Source of the DNA: Agapetus fuscipes
Lineage: Eukaryota > Arthropoda > Insecta > Trichoptera > Glossosomatidae
Direction: 5' to 3'
Assembly (NCBI GenBank): GCA_951799405.1
Contig: OX637336.1
Location: 21,495,479-21,559,478, forward strand
DNA length: 64,000 bases
The notes under the pieces were generated by a model. The model ran no database searches. It was not told the origin of the DNA and saw nothing but the letters and a program-made list of their open reading frames with translations. Shown piece by piece: positions 52,501 to 63,742 of the stretch. Within the stretch, counting starts at the first letter, position 1; the number at the start of each line of letters is the position of its first letter. A program made the position numbers and the translations under genes.

Positions 52501-55500
52501 ATACTGTAAACTATACCTCCAGTACAATATCTCTACATCTTGAGATTCAATTAGAGAGGTGGGACTCAAGGAAATGAAGTGGAAGGAAAGAAGTAGAGTA
52601 TTCTGAGTATTTGTGATTAGGAGAGCATGCTGTTCAGGTATGCACCCTTTACCAGCGGAAGTACATTCATAGTGTAGAGCACTTCAACTCCTCATGAGAA
52701 CATGTGGGACCTCTCCACCATCCATACACAACGAACAGTTGCTCTGGAAAACTTTAGGCAGAAGGCACAACTGATTCCTTATGGTTTTTGACTCTGTCTA
52801 AAAATCATCAACGGAATTACAGACAGTACCACCCGGTTGGAGCGTTTCAGGTTGTATGTGCCTCATGGCTACAGGCGAGATCATGGTGTTGATCTGTTTC
52901 ATGTGCCGATGAGCTGTCTTGATATTGTGGCACGCGTTAGTTAATCTAAAATAGGTAGTTTTGATAGTAAATAAGACAAATTCAAGACTCTATAGTAAAG
53001 GAGCTCTTCCCAGCCTTTTGATAGCAGAGACTGCGCTGTAATTAGAGAAACCTTATAAACGAGATCAACAGTAAAGAGACAGAGCAGTGAACCTCACATA
53101 GAGACGAGTCAAGTTGATGGTTGTGACGTCGCCAACAGTGAAGGACTTGTTTTCTTCCAACCTTTTCTTCTCTTTTTCTCTGTATGCCATAAACTTGTTC
53201 ACAATCTTGTGCACCTAAAAAAAGATAAAATAATTTAATGTAAGACACAATGTCTTACAAATGTTGTTATCCTACATAAGGTGATGCTTAGCTGACCTTT
53301 TCTCCGGCTGTGTTGGGAAGAAGGAGAGATCCGTGTCCTGGTTTTCCTGGGCAGGTGATGATCAAATCTACAATGTACAGGAAAGAGAAGTTGAGGATGG
53401 TTTCTTGTGGCTTTTGTTGTGTATTTTCCTCTAATAATTGGTTACAGTCCTAACCCAGTTTCTAGCATATATGAAGCAGCATAATATGAAGTACCTAGTA
53501 TGGATTGCCAAGTTTTTTAGAAGTAGGAAAAATATTGAACTGCAGGCGTTGACATCTAATCTAATCTAATCTAAGTTGCAAAGATATGTTACATTGGAGA
53601 ATCACATTACATGCATTCTCACAACCAGACACGTACAAGTTCGCGCTTGCACATGCCTCATGTGAACCTACAACATAAAAACCAAATCTCAAATGGACAT
53701 ACACCCTGCTATCTACATTCTCGCATTTCAGTTCTAGAAGTGATGAAGCTTACAACTTAAAATATTGACTTCTAAAAAGAAACAAAAACGTTCCTCTAAC
53801 AAGAAAATAGTCTTGAACATTGGAAATATTTGCTAAAAAGGCCGCTTGTTAGATAGTTTTTGAGAAATCTGGAACCTTTTCTGGCTCCATTTAATCTTGT
53901 TGAAATCAAATTGTAACAGAAAACAACAAGTTTATTTTCAAGGCAAGAAGATATTTTGAGAACTAACATATTCAACCATGTTTCATCCGAGCTTTGAATT
54001 CTATTGATAGGTCTAATTTGTAAAATGTGTTAAAATATTTACTAACGCCATATGCTCCTCTCGCCATTGAACAAGACGTAATCAGTGGTGGGACTTGCCA
54101 TCCCCTCGTCCAGAGCCATGCCGATGTTTAGAGCTCTGAAGTCATCTGTCTCCACAAACTTCTCCATTCCATCAACACCGCCCGTCTCCTCGTCTGCAAT
54201 CAACACATGTATATTTACATTATTTAACTGACAAGATAGCTGTTACAGAAATACATACAGAGATAACAATACTGATGCACTAGGAAGGTCTAGTCTGGTG
54301 GTTAATACTTTAGACTTGAAATCAGAAAGTAGCAGATTTGATTCACGTACTCAATGGTTGAATGGAGGCTGGTGGGCAGGCCCAGACTGCTGTGAGAAGA
54401 GAGAGAACGGACAGTTTCTAGAGGAGGCGCAGGTTTGAGCTGCAGCACCATTAGCGGGAAAAAAAAAACTTACATCATGAGTTATCTTTACCTGGTACGA
54501 AGCAGAGATGCAGAGTTCTGAGCAGGAAGACATGTTGTTGCTTCAGTCGTCTGACAGTTTCCAAGTATTGAATGCCCACACACTTCATGTCTTGCGATCC
54601 TCGGGCAAATATCTTGCCGTCATCTGTGAGGTGAGCGCTGAAGGGCGGATATGTCCAGCTCTCCTGTAAACCATTCATGTATTATGATGAAATATTCATA
54701 AACAATAATGTTGCCAACATCCTAGTCACATCACAACTCTTCACCTATTTATATTTCATTGCATAAATCACTGAATCAATGAATTGTAATTATTCCATAG
54801 TAATTGAAACCAAGGTAAGTATGCAACTAGCATCCCACATGAGGATGTAAATGTAGTGAATCGTAATACACAATAGGCAGGAGCTTCCTAGCAATCCACA
54901 AGTGATTTTTGCGGCTCCCCTCTCCTCCCCTCCATTTCATCATGAAGTGATGATTCCTGGCTTTATTCATTACTGCATTCTGTTGCTCCACATAAACTAC
55001 AGTGGCTATCAATGCAGATAAAGAGAAAAAATGAACAATATTTTTTTTGGAATTATTTTCCCACTGGGATTTCTTGTTCCGCTAATCTTTAATATAAGTT
55101 GCAAAGATATTTTAACATTTAAAATTCATATTAAATGCATGCCCACAAACAGACACATGTAAGTTTGTGTTTACAAATGCTGCATGTGAACTTACAAGTT
55201 AAAATCTAAGTCTCAAATGAAAATAAAACCTTGCAACTTTTGCTGACCTTTCCTCTAACATGGGTGATATCAGCAAGTGAACCATTTTTTACAGTATAGG
55301 TTGTCAACCTCAGGAATGACTAATCTAATTATTACTTGTAAGCCCATTTAATCACAATTTCAGATAAAATAGACTCTGATAATTGAGGTTCTACTGTACA
55401 TATAAAAACAAGAAAAAGTTAAGATAAATTATTACGGGGAACACGGGAACAACATCGGTGTGAGAGTTGAGTAAGATGGCGGGCAAATCGGGATTGGATC

Positions 55501-55605
55501 CCGTCCATGTTATGATGACGATGGGTTTCTTGGGAACCACTTCATAAACTTTGCAAGGAAGACCCAACTCAGCAGCATACGCTTGAAGAAACGTCACTGT
55601 GGCAT
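49543..55605 (-). CDS. ACY1: Aminoacylase-1 (M20 peptidase family), 5' exon(s) not found
   Basis: Cytosolic zinc enzyme that hydrolyses N-acyl amino acids. Eight exons on the minus strand: 55605-55436, 54663-54492, 54193-54047, 53367-53297, 53214-53098, 51628-51533, 50739-50606 and 49750-49543 (stop at 49543). All are in phase and encode about 371 residues. M20 motifs are in order: NSHTDVVP (zinc His and catalytic Asp), GSQDMKC (bridging Asp), DEETGG (catalytic Glu pair), ALDEG and LLHDHDE (zinc His). C-terminus LIPAVANVQ. Compared with the ~408-residue human enzyme, about the first 37 residues are missing. The first exon here starts in phase 2 inside the family sequence, so an upstream exon is required. 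I could not find it in 55.6-64 kb. Two splice sites are weak (CCCC|GTAATA after exon 55605-55436; GGC|GTTAGT after exon 54193-54047). Confidence 0.95.
49895..50015 (-). repeat. Family B repeat, minus strand, ACY1 intron
   Basis: On the minus strand: CATTTGTTTGCCTGTTCCCT, ATCAACCCGCCCATGTGACC. The reverse-oriented family B order is recognisable but diverged. Confidence 0.45.
50150..50410 (+). repeat. SINE-III copy, full length
   Basis: The tRNA-Leu-like head GGCCGAGGGGGCCAAGTGGC is followed by GGTTCGATCCCCGC (B-box), AACAGATGTTATTGGGTAAT, GCCAGGCAGAATAGGTTGG and GAATTGCATTCCTTTTCACA, and ends in an A run. This is the best reference copy in the window. It lies in an ACY1 intron. Confidence 0.85.
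51697..52390. repeat. Palindromic element with hammerhead-like cores, split by family A
   Basis: Left arm 51697-51970 and right arm 52234-52390 are inverted repeats. Near the centre each arm carries, on its own outward strand, CCTGATGATGACTGAATAGT followed by CGAAAACG (left arm, minus strand) or CAAAAACG (right arm, plus strand). That is a CTGATGA box, a GACT/AGTC stem and GAAA. The outer end GTATTAACACTGTGAAAATT also occurs at 34.2 kb (inverted) and 55.69 kb. It lies in an ACY1 intron. Confidence 0.75.
51972..52235 (+). repeat. Family A copy 13 inserted in the palindrome, 8-bp TSD
   Basis: It is complete, from the (CTAT)n/CTAATCT start to CCTATAAGTCAAGGAATAA. TACCTGAT occurs on both sides (51966-51973 region and 52234-52241), an 8-bp target duplication. 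This shows that family A inserts as a mobile unit. The flanks rejoin to an uninterrupted palindrome. Confidence 0.8.
52520..52950 (+). mobile_element. Degenerate LINE RT C-terminal fragment
   Basis: Broken plus-strand frames give [36 protein letters not shown] and MSCLDIVA. This resembles the segment near the end of jockey/CR1-type RT ORFs found after the catalytic region. It is short and frameshifted. Confidence 0.4.
53554..53710 (+). repeat. Family A copy 14, truncated
   Basis: ATCTAATCTAATCTAATCTA at the start, GCACATGCCTCATGTGAAC core, and it ends at about ACATACACCCTGC. Confidence 0.8.
54285..54350 (+). repeat. tRNA-like SINE head, ACY1 intron
   Basis: TAGTCTGGTGGTTAATACTT (A-box) and GCAGATTTGATTCACG (B-box remnant) resemble the 41325-41475 head. 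Confidence 0.45.
55087..55317 (+). repeat. Family A copy 15, ACY1 intron
   Basis: TTTAATATAAGTTGCAAAGA at the start, GTTTACAAATGCTGCATGTG core, and GGTTGTCAACCTCAGGAATG at the end (the CCAACCTATAAG segment is missing). Confidence 0.8.
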
Positions 55606-55684
55606 CTGAAACAAAATGCAAATGATTGGAAGTGTGCAAACATGTCAGAAACACGGCCCAGAGACTTTTTAAATTTATATTTTG

Positions 55685-55790
55685 TATGGTTTGTGTATTA
55701 ACACTGAAAATTCATAACCATTGAATTCTATTAAACTTTTTAAATTTGTACATCCATTCCAATAAACACAAAATGTAGCCATTTAAACCA
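55685..55790 (+). repeat. Terminal fragment of the palindromic (hammerhead-like) family
   Basis: GGTTTGTGTATTAACACTGA and AAAATTCAT match the outer end of the 51.7 kb palindrome. No central core is present here. Confidence 0.5.
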
Positions 55791-57533
55791 GGGGCCTTCA
55801 AACTGAAATTGAAAGGGTTTCTATCACGGGATAAAAGATAAATCGTCGACAGACGAGAGAAAGGAGGGGTCCTTCCCTCCTTTTTTGTACAACATCAAAC
55901 TTTTAAAGTAATTTCAAAGGGAGACCGATGGGAATCATGTTATAAGGGCCCTGCGCCACTGCAAGCTATACTTTGTTGGTCTTCCCTTTTCTCCTTTGCT
56001 TTTTACATTTCCTCTGTATACGCACATTGACAGTCTTTCATCCTTCATTCTCTCCACAAAACACACAATATAATTGTTAACTTGAAAGCAACCATTTGAA
56101 ATAAAAAAACAAAGCCAGAATTAGATTTTTCAATATCATGAAAATTAAGTTGTAAAATATGTATCTCGTGTTAAGATTGACAATCCGCCAAGCAAATAGT
56201 TATGGGAATATGTTATGCTATTTGGTTGGTGGGAGACATGGTCTGCGAGCAGCGGCCCCACACACAAAGGAAGTGAGCAATTTATCCATTACTCGCCCAA
56301 CCCACTAGACTCACTCTGACTACAAGTGCACGCAACTCAAAACACAATCAATATAATTATGTACATTCAATGTGATGATATAAGTAAGCAGACAAGGTTC
56401 TGGGACATGGCATTCAGCTCAGGGAATGTGTCTTGCTGGAACCAGATACCTTTGACTTGAGAACGGCGACCAGTGGAAAATTCTCAGAAGACAGATCAAG
56501 ATTAGGGATGTGGTGGATATGGATACAGATATTGGAATAATATTATTTTGGTTCCAAATACGTATATGGAACTATTCCGGATATCTGGAGGTTTCATTTA
56601 CAGATATTAGATTCTTAAGAAAGTTTTGGTTAAGGATACGGATATCCATAAAACCCGTGATCAAGACATCTATGCTTGCAAGAAACGGATCTATGATGAA
56701 CACCTTGGCGAAGGTTAGAGTCGCTTAAATGGTGCAGACAAAATATTATTCAATTAATCATCTCTATTTCTTTTTGTGCCACTTGTATCGAAGATAGGCG
56801 ATTTTCACGGCTATGTTTGAAATGGTTGTTTCCGCAGCCTTCCTGATTCTATACCTTAGATCATCCTATTCATTAGTTCTTCGGCCTTTAGAGACGGTTT
56901 CTCTAGTCCGGAACAAGAGAAAGCCCTGGTCAGGTATTCCTGGTTACTTGCTTTGACCGGCAACTGTTCGGTTATGAGGAATCTGTGGGCATGAAAGGAT
57001 AAGCAAACGGAAGTATGTCTCCCGTATTGTAAGTATAAAATAAACAAATGGAGCATCAAAGCCGTTTATCATGCCAAATCATTGACCTAACCACCACCTG
57101 CATAACTATTAAATAGTTTTTTATCGTTCAATATTAGCATTTCCTTTTCTTGTAATTATTTTTAAAACAATCTTAAATGCAGTGCACGCTTGAACTCGTA
57201 TCTAATAAGTCAACATGTATCAGTTAATTTTGTTATCAGTTAAAAAATTTGTCATAAGAAATACACAATAATTTAGGTACATACGTACTTTTTGAAATGG
57301 ATTTTTCACCGTTGTGTTGTCAACATTAACACAGTCAGCAAACATGAGAAGATGATTATAGGAATGATTTATTGAGTAGCATTTAAAGTGGTATCATGTG
57401 TTCATCAGTCGCTGCATTAGTTCACTATGGCAACAGCTTAAAACAATGAAGTGTACAAACTGCACCTCTACCTGCCACGACTCCTATCTCTCAAGTACAC
57501 ACACATCTTTTGTTCAGAACATTTATTTACTTT
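55791..57533. other. Non-coding DNA upstream of the known ACY1 exons
   Basis: A short RTE-like remnant on the minus strand lies at 55970-56055 (TCTTCCCTTTTCTCCTTTGC, CTCTCCACA). Near 56510-56660 there are repeated GGATAY motifs. I looked here for the missing ACY1 first exon(s) and saw no convincing match. Confidence 0.4.
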
Positions 57534-57602
57534 CCGGGATCTGTTGCCGTAGTCCATGGGAGCTGGAGTTGTGCCCGTGTATACAACTGATCCCGGGAAA
57601 CA
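57534..57602. repeat. Family D short inverted repeat, second copy
   Basis: TTTCCGGGATCTGTTGCC at the left and GATCCCGGGAAAC at the right are inverted and match the ends of 3838-3988. Confidence 0.5.
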
Positions 57603-57749
57603 GCCCCCAAGTTGTCTGCAATGGCTGGGAAAGCTTATAGCTGCAGTTCACATTTCTTTGGTTAACTTTCACTTAAGTAACATCTAATTTTGACAAAGAT
57701 TAATTAGTCTGTTGGAAGCGCTAAAGACTTAATGTACGAGTCTTTTACA

Positions 57750-57998
57750 AATACTTCAGTACCCTTAGTACGAGTTGCAAAACTTGAGTAAAGTTAAGTT
57801 TACGGAAAGTATTAAAGAGTGGTTTTCCCCAAAATTTGCCATTTTTGTCTGTTTGAACTTGAGTTTCTTCATCACTTTAACTCTTTTGCTAAGATCATAA
57901 AGTGTAAGAAACAAAAACAGCAAAATCACTCTTTAATACTTTCCGTAAACTTTACTTTACTCAAGTTTTGCAACTCGTACTAAGGGAACTGAGCTAGG
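57750..57998. repeat. Fold-back MITE with ~70-bp arms
   Basis: CAGTACCCTTAGTACGAGTT and the next ~50 bp at the left are complementary to the right arm ending AACTCGTACTAAGGGAACTG. The loop of about 100 bp includes ATCATAAAGTGTAAGAAACA, also found in the 48 kb fold-back element, so the two may be related. Confidence 0.8.
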
Positions 57999-59104
57999 AG
58001 CAGCACCCAGTATACAAAATTGAGTAAATACTTGTCCATCCTGTGAACACAACAATGTAGTAAGACTATACATTTACACAATGTTGTATACTCCAGGTAC
58101 AGCCCACTTGGGACCAACTGACATTCAATGAAACTGCAATTTTGTGAATTTATACCAGCAGCGTTTAAGAAACAGATAATCAGAAATTCTAAACAAAAAT
58201 GTCATCAAAAATTGATTCATCATTTATGCACACAAAAGATGAAATTTTACTAAGAAGCAACCTTAGCTTGGAGCAGAGACCAATTATCTTTTTTGAGTTG
58301 TGAATGTATTGAATTAGTCTAATGATGTGATTACAGTCAACCTAGGAGATAAAATTGCTATTTTTAAAGAACAAAGAGTTGGAAAAGTACTCCGGGATCA
58401 TTTAATTATTTTTAATTTCTGATAATTAATTTGTGTAGGTATTTAATTTGTTTTTATGATTCTGTGCGATGGAAAATCTTAATCACTTGATCCACAAGTG
58501 AAATCCTAAATGAAAAGTCAGATTTACAATCTATAATATATAGTAACGTTAATGATTTGTACTTGGTTTACATACATGAAAAATAATGCTAACACATGCT
58601 GCATGTGAACTAGACTGGTTTTTTCGATGTATGAAAAAAAAATCTTTTGTTCGAATGTCGATTGCCGCCCCCTAAAATGTGCCAATTGACTAAAAAAAAT
58701 ATTCGCGGAGTTTCAGAATCATAAAATAACGGGAAAGTGAGGCTCATCGACATTATATTTGAGAAAATAGCCCATTTTTACTAAAAAAGTCATAGATTTT
58801 TCAAATAAAATACAAACTATAAATTTTTTCACCCTTCATTATATTTTATAAAATGGTAAATGTGATTATCTTGAAGTTTTATTCTTCCAGTTATTTTGAT
58901 AAAACTTTTAGTTTTGAAGATATTTGTCATTTTATGAAGACTTGACACATTCCAAATCGGCCTTCTTAGAAAACACCTACAGAGATAATTTTCAAATTCC
59001 TCTTTAACTTGTTTCGTCTCCTTTATTTATTTATCCTTTAGTGTAAGTGAGAAATTGAGTAGTACTAACATTATTCTGAATAGCAAAAGGTTTGATTTTA
59101 AGTT

Positions 59105-59440
59105 ATGTGAGTCCGGTCAATATCTCAGGTGGTAGAGTGCTTGCATTCCATGCCGAAAGCTCGGGTTCGAATCCCACCGAGGGTGTCAGAAATGATTTCC
59201 CGTTTCGGTGTTTATTTCAAACCTCAAAATAAAATACCGGCAAGGTTTACTCAGCCTTCACAAGAAATGAGTACCAGCACTCTCGGGGGGAGCTGGGAAC
59301 CCTCCACTTCAACTGAAGTGGTTGGCGTAAGGCCGGCCCCCTTATCTGTAAAAATAAATAGGTTCAACTCGCCACATGCGACCCCTTCGGGGATAACGCG
59401 GCAAGAAGTTACACTATATGTGTAGCTTAGTTGCGTTAAA
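59105..59440 (+). repeat. SINE-I copy, plus strand, best preserved
   Basis: The head is CGGTCAATATCTCAGGTGGT and GGGTTCGAATCCCACC. The body is GTGTCAGAAATGATTTCCCG, TTTACTCAGCCTTCACAAG and CGCCACATGCGACCCCTTCG, and it ends CACTATATGTGTAGCTTAG. It is nested in the long-TIR element. Confidence 0.9.
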
Positions 59441-59524
59441 AGGTAAATTTTAATTACAAAAGGTCTATTTTTGGCATAATTAAGCTTTTAAATCTTCTAA
59501 AAAAAAAAAAAAATTAGGCTGATT

Positions 59525-59812
59525 TATTTGGTGAGCGCTGTTTTTGTGTGTATCACACCTCAAGAGCCCTCTGCGAGCTTGGTCGTCGCTGTAAAAAGCG
59601 TCAATTCTCAAGCAAGACCCAGTTGTTGCAAGGCTGGATGGACCTTTTGATGACCGGTCTTTGGTTAATTTTTATGAATTTTTTAACCCAACGAAGAGCA
59701 AATTTGAAAATATAAATGTTATATTTTTTGTGCTCCGCCGGAATTCGAACCCACAACCTTCCAGTTACGAGTCCAAAGTGCTACCACTGAGCTACGGACC
59801 GGTCAACGTCGA
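59525..59812 (-). repeat. SINE-II copy, full length, minus strand
   Basis: On the minus strand the head GACCGGTCCGTAGCTCAGTG (A-box) and GTGGGTTCGAATTCC (B-box) are followed by the body. The tail is GGTGTGATACACACAAAAAC and AGCGCTCACC. It has a tRNA-like head and a LINE-like tail and is nested in the long-TIR element. Confidence 0.88.
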
Positions 59813-60695
59813 TTGTCAATGTTTTGTATTTCTTATCTAGGATGCATTGTTTTTTTCCCAAACCTTTGGAAAAAAAAAGATTTACTAGTAAGCTAAAAAA
59901 AAACAGCTTTAGTTCAGGGCTGATCCCCAAACAGTGGACATTATAAAGTTTGTGCAAGTTTTCTATTTAACATCTGTCTTCTAAAGCATCGACAAGCCAT
60001 GCTTATCCGAGTTCAAGTTTGCGTTCTAAGCAAAAAAGAATATCGTGCATTTAATTGGCCAAGTGTCTCATCAAATTACTAGTACTAAGTTACCATCAAA
60101 TGGCCAAGTTTTGCGCAGTTTATTTTATAACCTACGGTAAGTGAAGTTGAGCATGAAAGAAACCTGCAAGAAGTTCTAATATTTTGAAAGAAAGATAGAA
60201 TACCAAACAAATGTTAAAAGGATTGCAATTTTGATTAGTTGTGGTGGTGGAGAACAGCTGATAGGAGTTCTTGAGTTTGAGGATAGCGTAGGAGTTACTC
60301 AATAAGCTAAAACTGTGTTTTCATCAATTGAACAGCTGACAAAATCCAGGCGATGTGCTTTGACACAACTAGTGTAAACACTGTTCGTCCCAATGGGACT
60401 TGCGTTCTATTACAACAGCTTTTAGGTAAAAACCTTCTTTATTTAGCATGTCGCCGTTATATTTTAGAACTAATTTAAAAATCTGTTTTTGATTTGAAAA
60501 TGGGCTCCACTGAGCCCCAATCAGATTTGTTTAGAAAATTTAAAACTGAGTGCCAAAACTTGAGAGATCCGAGTATAAAACTGCTGATGAAGCTGTTAAA
60601 TGGAAAATTACTAATTTAAAAACTATTTTGTAATTTCTGTTGAATGAATTAAAAAATCAGTAACTCAGAAATGATTACAAGGAGTTTATTCAACT

Positions 60696-61176
60696 TTGTC
60701 TAATTTTTTCTGGGTTGTAGGTACTCTTCCAGAACATATGATTTTTAGATTGCCTGGTGCAATCCATCACACTGGATGGATGCCAAAGGCCATTTACTCA
60801 TTAAAAATATACCTCTTTAGAGATCAAGTTATATTGACTGAATTGGAAAAACTAGGTATTACAGATATTTGTATATTTATTATAAACATTTACGTAAAAG
60901 CATGGTTTAATTCTCTCAAACCTATTATGGCCCCCAACCAAGACCTTAAATTATTAAAATGTCTTATAAACTATGAAATCATTGACAAAAAATTTAAATC
61001 ATTGTAGTTTAGTTAATGACATTGCGGAAAGCAGGGTGAAGTTAATTAAAGATTTCAACTCTTGCACTACAAAACATGAAGAGCATCGAGAATCTTTATT
61101 ACGCATTGTAGCTGAAAATCGTATTTTTTTTCCATATTACTCTAAGGCTACTTTGTCAAAGGTGTTACCCTATTAA
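60696..61176 (+). pseudogene. Transposase-like remnant of the long-TIR element
   Basis: The frame 60696-61007 reads FRLPGAIHHTGWMPKAIYSL, KIYLFRDQ, DICIFIINIYVKAWF and APNQDLKLLKCLINY. After a frame change at about 61000 it continues VAENRIFFPYYSKATLSKVL (about 61104-61170). From memory, R-x-P-G-A-x-H-x-x-R-W-M-x-K-A-x-Y-x-L-K-I is a block found in transposon-derived proteins of hydra and aphids. I cannot name the superfamily. The upstream two-thirds of the protein is absent or decayed. Confidence 0.55.
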
Positions 61177-61534
61177 TTTTACAGGACTAAATACGAGTAT
61201 AATACTAATGTTTATAAAAATTGCTCATTTACTGCACATTGCCTGCTTGTTTCAATTGAATTACAAATATATAAGTATACATGTATTTCTTTTCTTTTCA
61301 CTGTGTGTATTTGTTTTTCTTTTCTGCTATATCTCTTTTTAAAAACAGTTTAAATCTATTTAATGTTCAAATTAAAAGAAAATGAGAGCAGAGATTTTTT
61401 TTGACTTTTGTATTATCCTTCATACTTTAAATATCTCATTTTTTTATCAATTGGCATATATTAGGAGTGGGAAAACTGAAAAATTAAATTAAAATAAATT
61501 TAAAAATCGTTGTAACCAGTCAACTACTCGCTGC

Positions 61535-61776
61535 CTTAGTTCTTGTTTGTCGTATACGCCATTGAGAAAATTTTACATGAGCAATGTTTGCATGTGTACT
61601 GGACCAATGTGTCTTATACAAACAAGAAATTTATTGAAAAAATATTTAAAACAACTCTCACATTATCGAGTTTTACGGTTTTTCTTAGCTCAGATTGTGT
61701 AGAATTTGATTCATAAGACAACTGCATGAAAAAGTCATATTTGACAAGATTGGCGTATACGATAAACAAGAACTGG
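61535..61776. repeat. Nested MITE-like repeat with ~23-bp inverted ends
   Basis: AGTTCTTGTTTGTCGTATAC at the left and GTATACGATAAACAAGAACT at the right are inverted. The interior shares AGCAATGTTTGCATGTGTAC and TTCTTAGCTCAGATTGTGTA with 25245-25375. Confidence 0.7.
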
Positions 61777-62284
61777 AGGAGCGTACTGGTGTTTAATTTT
61801 TCTAAGAAGACCGATTTGGAATGTGACAAGTCTACATAAAATGACCAATATCTTCAAAACTAAAAGCTCTATCAAAAATATTTGCAATAATAAAACTTCA
61901 AGATAATCACATTTACCATTTTATAAAATATAATGCAGGGTTATAAAATAAATAGTTTTTATTTTATTTGAAAAATCAATGATTTTTTTACTAAAAATCG
62001 GCTATTTTCTCAAATATAACGTCGATGAGCCTCACTTTCCCATTATGTTATGATCCTGTAACTCTGCGAATATTTTTTTTAGTCAATTGGCACATTTTAG
62101 GGGGCGGCAATCGACATTCGAACAAAAAAAAATCGTTGTAACCATTCTAATGTGCACTTACAAAAATAATGCTTACACATGCTGCATGTGCACTTACAAA
62201 AGATAATCAGAATCTTCTTTAAGAAAAGGTCTGATGGTTTTATGCAGCATTTATTAAAATTCATCTAAAATATTCAAGGACTGT

Positions 62285-62490
62285 AAGAACTAAGCTGTAC
62301 CTAAGATACAATGTCTTCCTGTGTGGTGAACGGGGTTGCGTGTGACAAGCGGAGCCTATTTATTTTCACAAGTCAGAGGTTCACACATAATTCAACCATT
62401 TCATTTGAATTGTTTGTTTCCCTGCTCCCAAGAGGCCAGGTTCTCATTTCTTTTGAAAGTTGAGTGAACCTTGCCGGTAATAAATAAATA
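62285..62490 (-). repeat. SINE-I fragment, minus strand
   Basis: GTGTGACAAGCGGAGCCTAT, TGCTCCCAAGAGGCCAGG and AGTTGAGTGAACCTTGCCGG match the SINE-I 3' body in reverse. The tRNA-like head is missing. Confidence 0.6.
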
Positions 62491-63079
62491 AAATGTTTAT
62501 CTTGCATGAATAAGTGATGCCGCACTTTAAATAAAGTACAACAAACAAATTACTGAAGTCAAAACCTGCCTGCACATAACATGAATATTCACTAATTATA
62601 TCAGAAAAATATGTGTTTAGTAGAGTTGAACAAATTGTAACAAAAACTGCATTAATGACATGCAAATAGGTAATTTAAATCTTGAGGACAACACCTTCTC
62701 TCAGGGGTCAGTCTTCCCTCTACTGACCCACGCCCTGTATATCCATCCCATCTGGGGATGTGTCACAGGACTCGCATGCAAAAGTTATGTGAGATGCGAG
62801 TGGCAGAAGGCCCTCCCGTGAAGCTACACTTTCCCAAGTGTTTACACAAAGCAAAGGAGGCTCAGAAATCACTGAGAGATTATAGCTGTGAGGGTTTAGG
62901 GCTCGAGGATTTAAAATTTACAAACAAAAATGCAAAGTGATTCTGAGCGTCTTAACATGACTTAAGGCCTAAATTCGAGATGTTACTACTGAGACTGTTC
63001 GGGAGGTGCTCTCCTGACTAAGTGGCCAACCACCATAGAGGTGTGAAAGAGTAAAGAAAAGAAGAGAGAATGTCGGTTT
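62491..63079. other. No recognised gene
   Basis: A 60-codon plus-strand frame at 62758-62940 has no recognisable domain and no splice context that I can support. Confidence 0.4.
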
Positions 63080-63420
63080 AATTAGACCGACGAGTTCTCG
63101 CCATAGCTGGCACAAAACTTTGAAAAAGCCTCAAAGTTAGATTTTTTGGCCACAAAGTCCACGTATCCGATCGGGACGATGGCCGGTCTGACAGCGTTGA
63201 AGAGCGCCTCACGACCAGGCTGCAAGGTTTCGCAGTCCCACAGGATGTGTCGCACGTCCTGCAGCGTCGCTCCGCACTCACAACCCGACCCCCTTGAGAG
63301 GCTAAGCTGGAAGAGCCTGGCCCTAAATTTACCGTGACCAGTCAAGAACTGACTGGTCCAATGGTCCGGGACCAACCAAGGAGCCTCGTATCTCTCACGG
63401 ACCGAGGGAAAGAAAAATCT
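63080..63420 (-). mobile_element. LINE (jockey/R1-like) ORF2 3' fragment
   Basis: The minus-strand frame 63375-63082 reads TSQFLTGHGKFRARLFQL, CECGATLQDVRHILWDC. This is the region after the RT/RNase H domain of R1/jockey LINEs, with the zinc-like C-x-C-x(n)-H-x(3)-C motif. It is 5' truncated near 63420. Confidence 0.75.
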
Positions 63421-63499
63421 TTAAGACAGTGAAATATTACATAAATAGTAAAGAATTAATATGAGGTAACACACATAGTCTCTCTTTACAATGCTGTTC

Positions 63500-63676
63500 A
63501 AATATTAGCACACACCAGGCCATGTCAAGTACAGAGCAGGGCTGTACTGGTCAGTGAAATATTAGCACACACCAGGCCATGTCAAGTACAGAGCAGGGCT
63601 GTAAGTACTGGTCAGTGAAATATTAGCACACACCAGGCCATGTCAAGTACAGAGCAGGGCTGTACTGGTCAGTGAA
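63500..63676 (+). repeat. Tandem repeat, 57-61-bp unit x ~2.9
   Basis: AATATTAGCACACACCAGGC starts at 63501, 63558 and 63619. Units end in CTGTACTGGTCAGTGA. The longer spacing comes from a 4-bp GTAA insertion. Confidence 0.9.
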
Positions 63677-63742
63677 ATTCAGATTTTTTTTTAAATTTAG
63701 GTAAATGATTCAAACAATGGGGAGCTTTTGTTTCATTCATGC

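Larger units (their letters stand above)
58609..62147 (+). mobile_element. ~3.5 kb element with ~350-bp inverted ends, class II, unassigned
   Basis: Left arm 58609-58973 and right arm about 61795-62147 are inverted repeats (for example TGTCGATTGCCGCCCCCTAA and its complement TTAGGGGGCGGCAATCGACA). The interior holds transposase-like remnants (60696-61176), SINE-I, SINE-II and a nested MITE. TGTGAACT before and TGTGCACT after may be an 8-bp target duplication. Both flanks are family A core sequence. The terminal GACTGGTTACAACGATTTTT also occurs, inverted, at 61503-61521. Confidence 0.65.

Noticed and set aside
59735..59812. A tRNA gene on the minus strand
   Set aside because: It is the head of SINE-II. 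The 3' acceptor strand is replaced by SINE body sequence.
62758..62940. 60-codon plus-strand ORF
   Set aside because: No domain, no splice context and no relation to neighbours.
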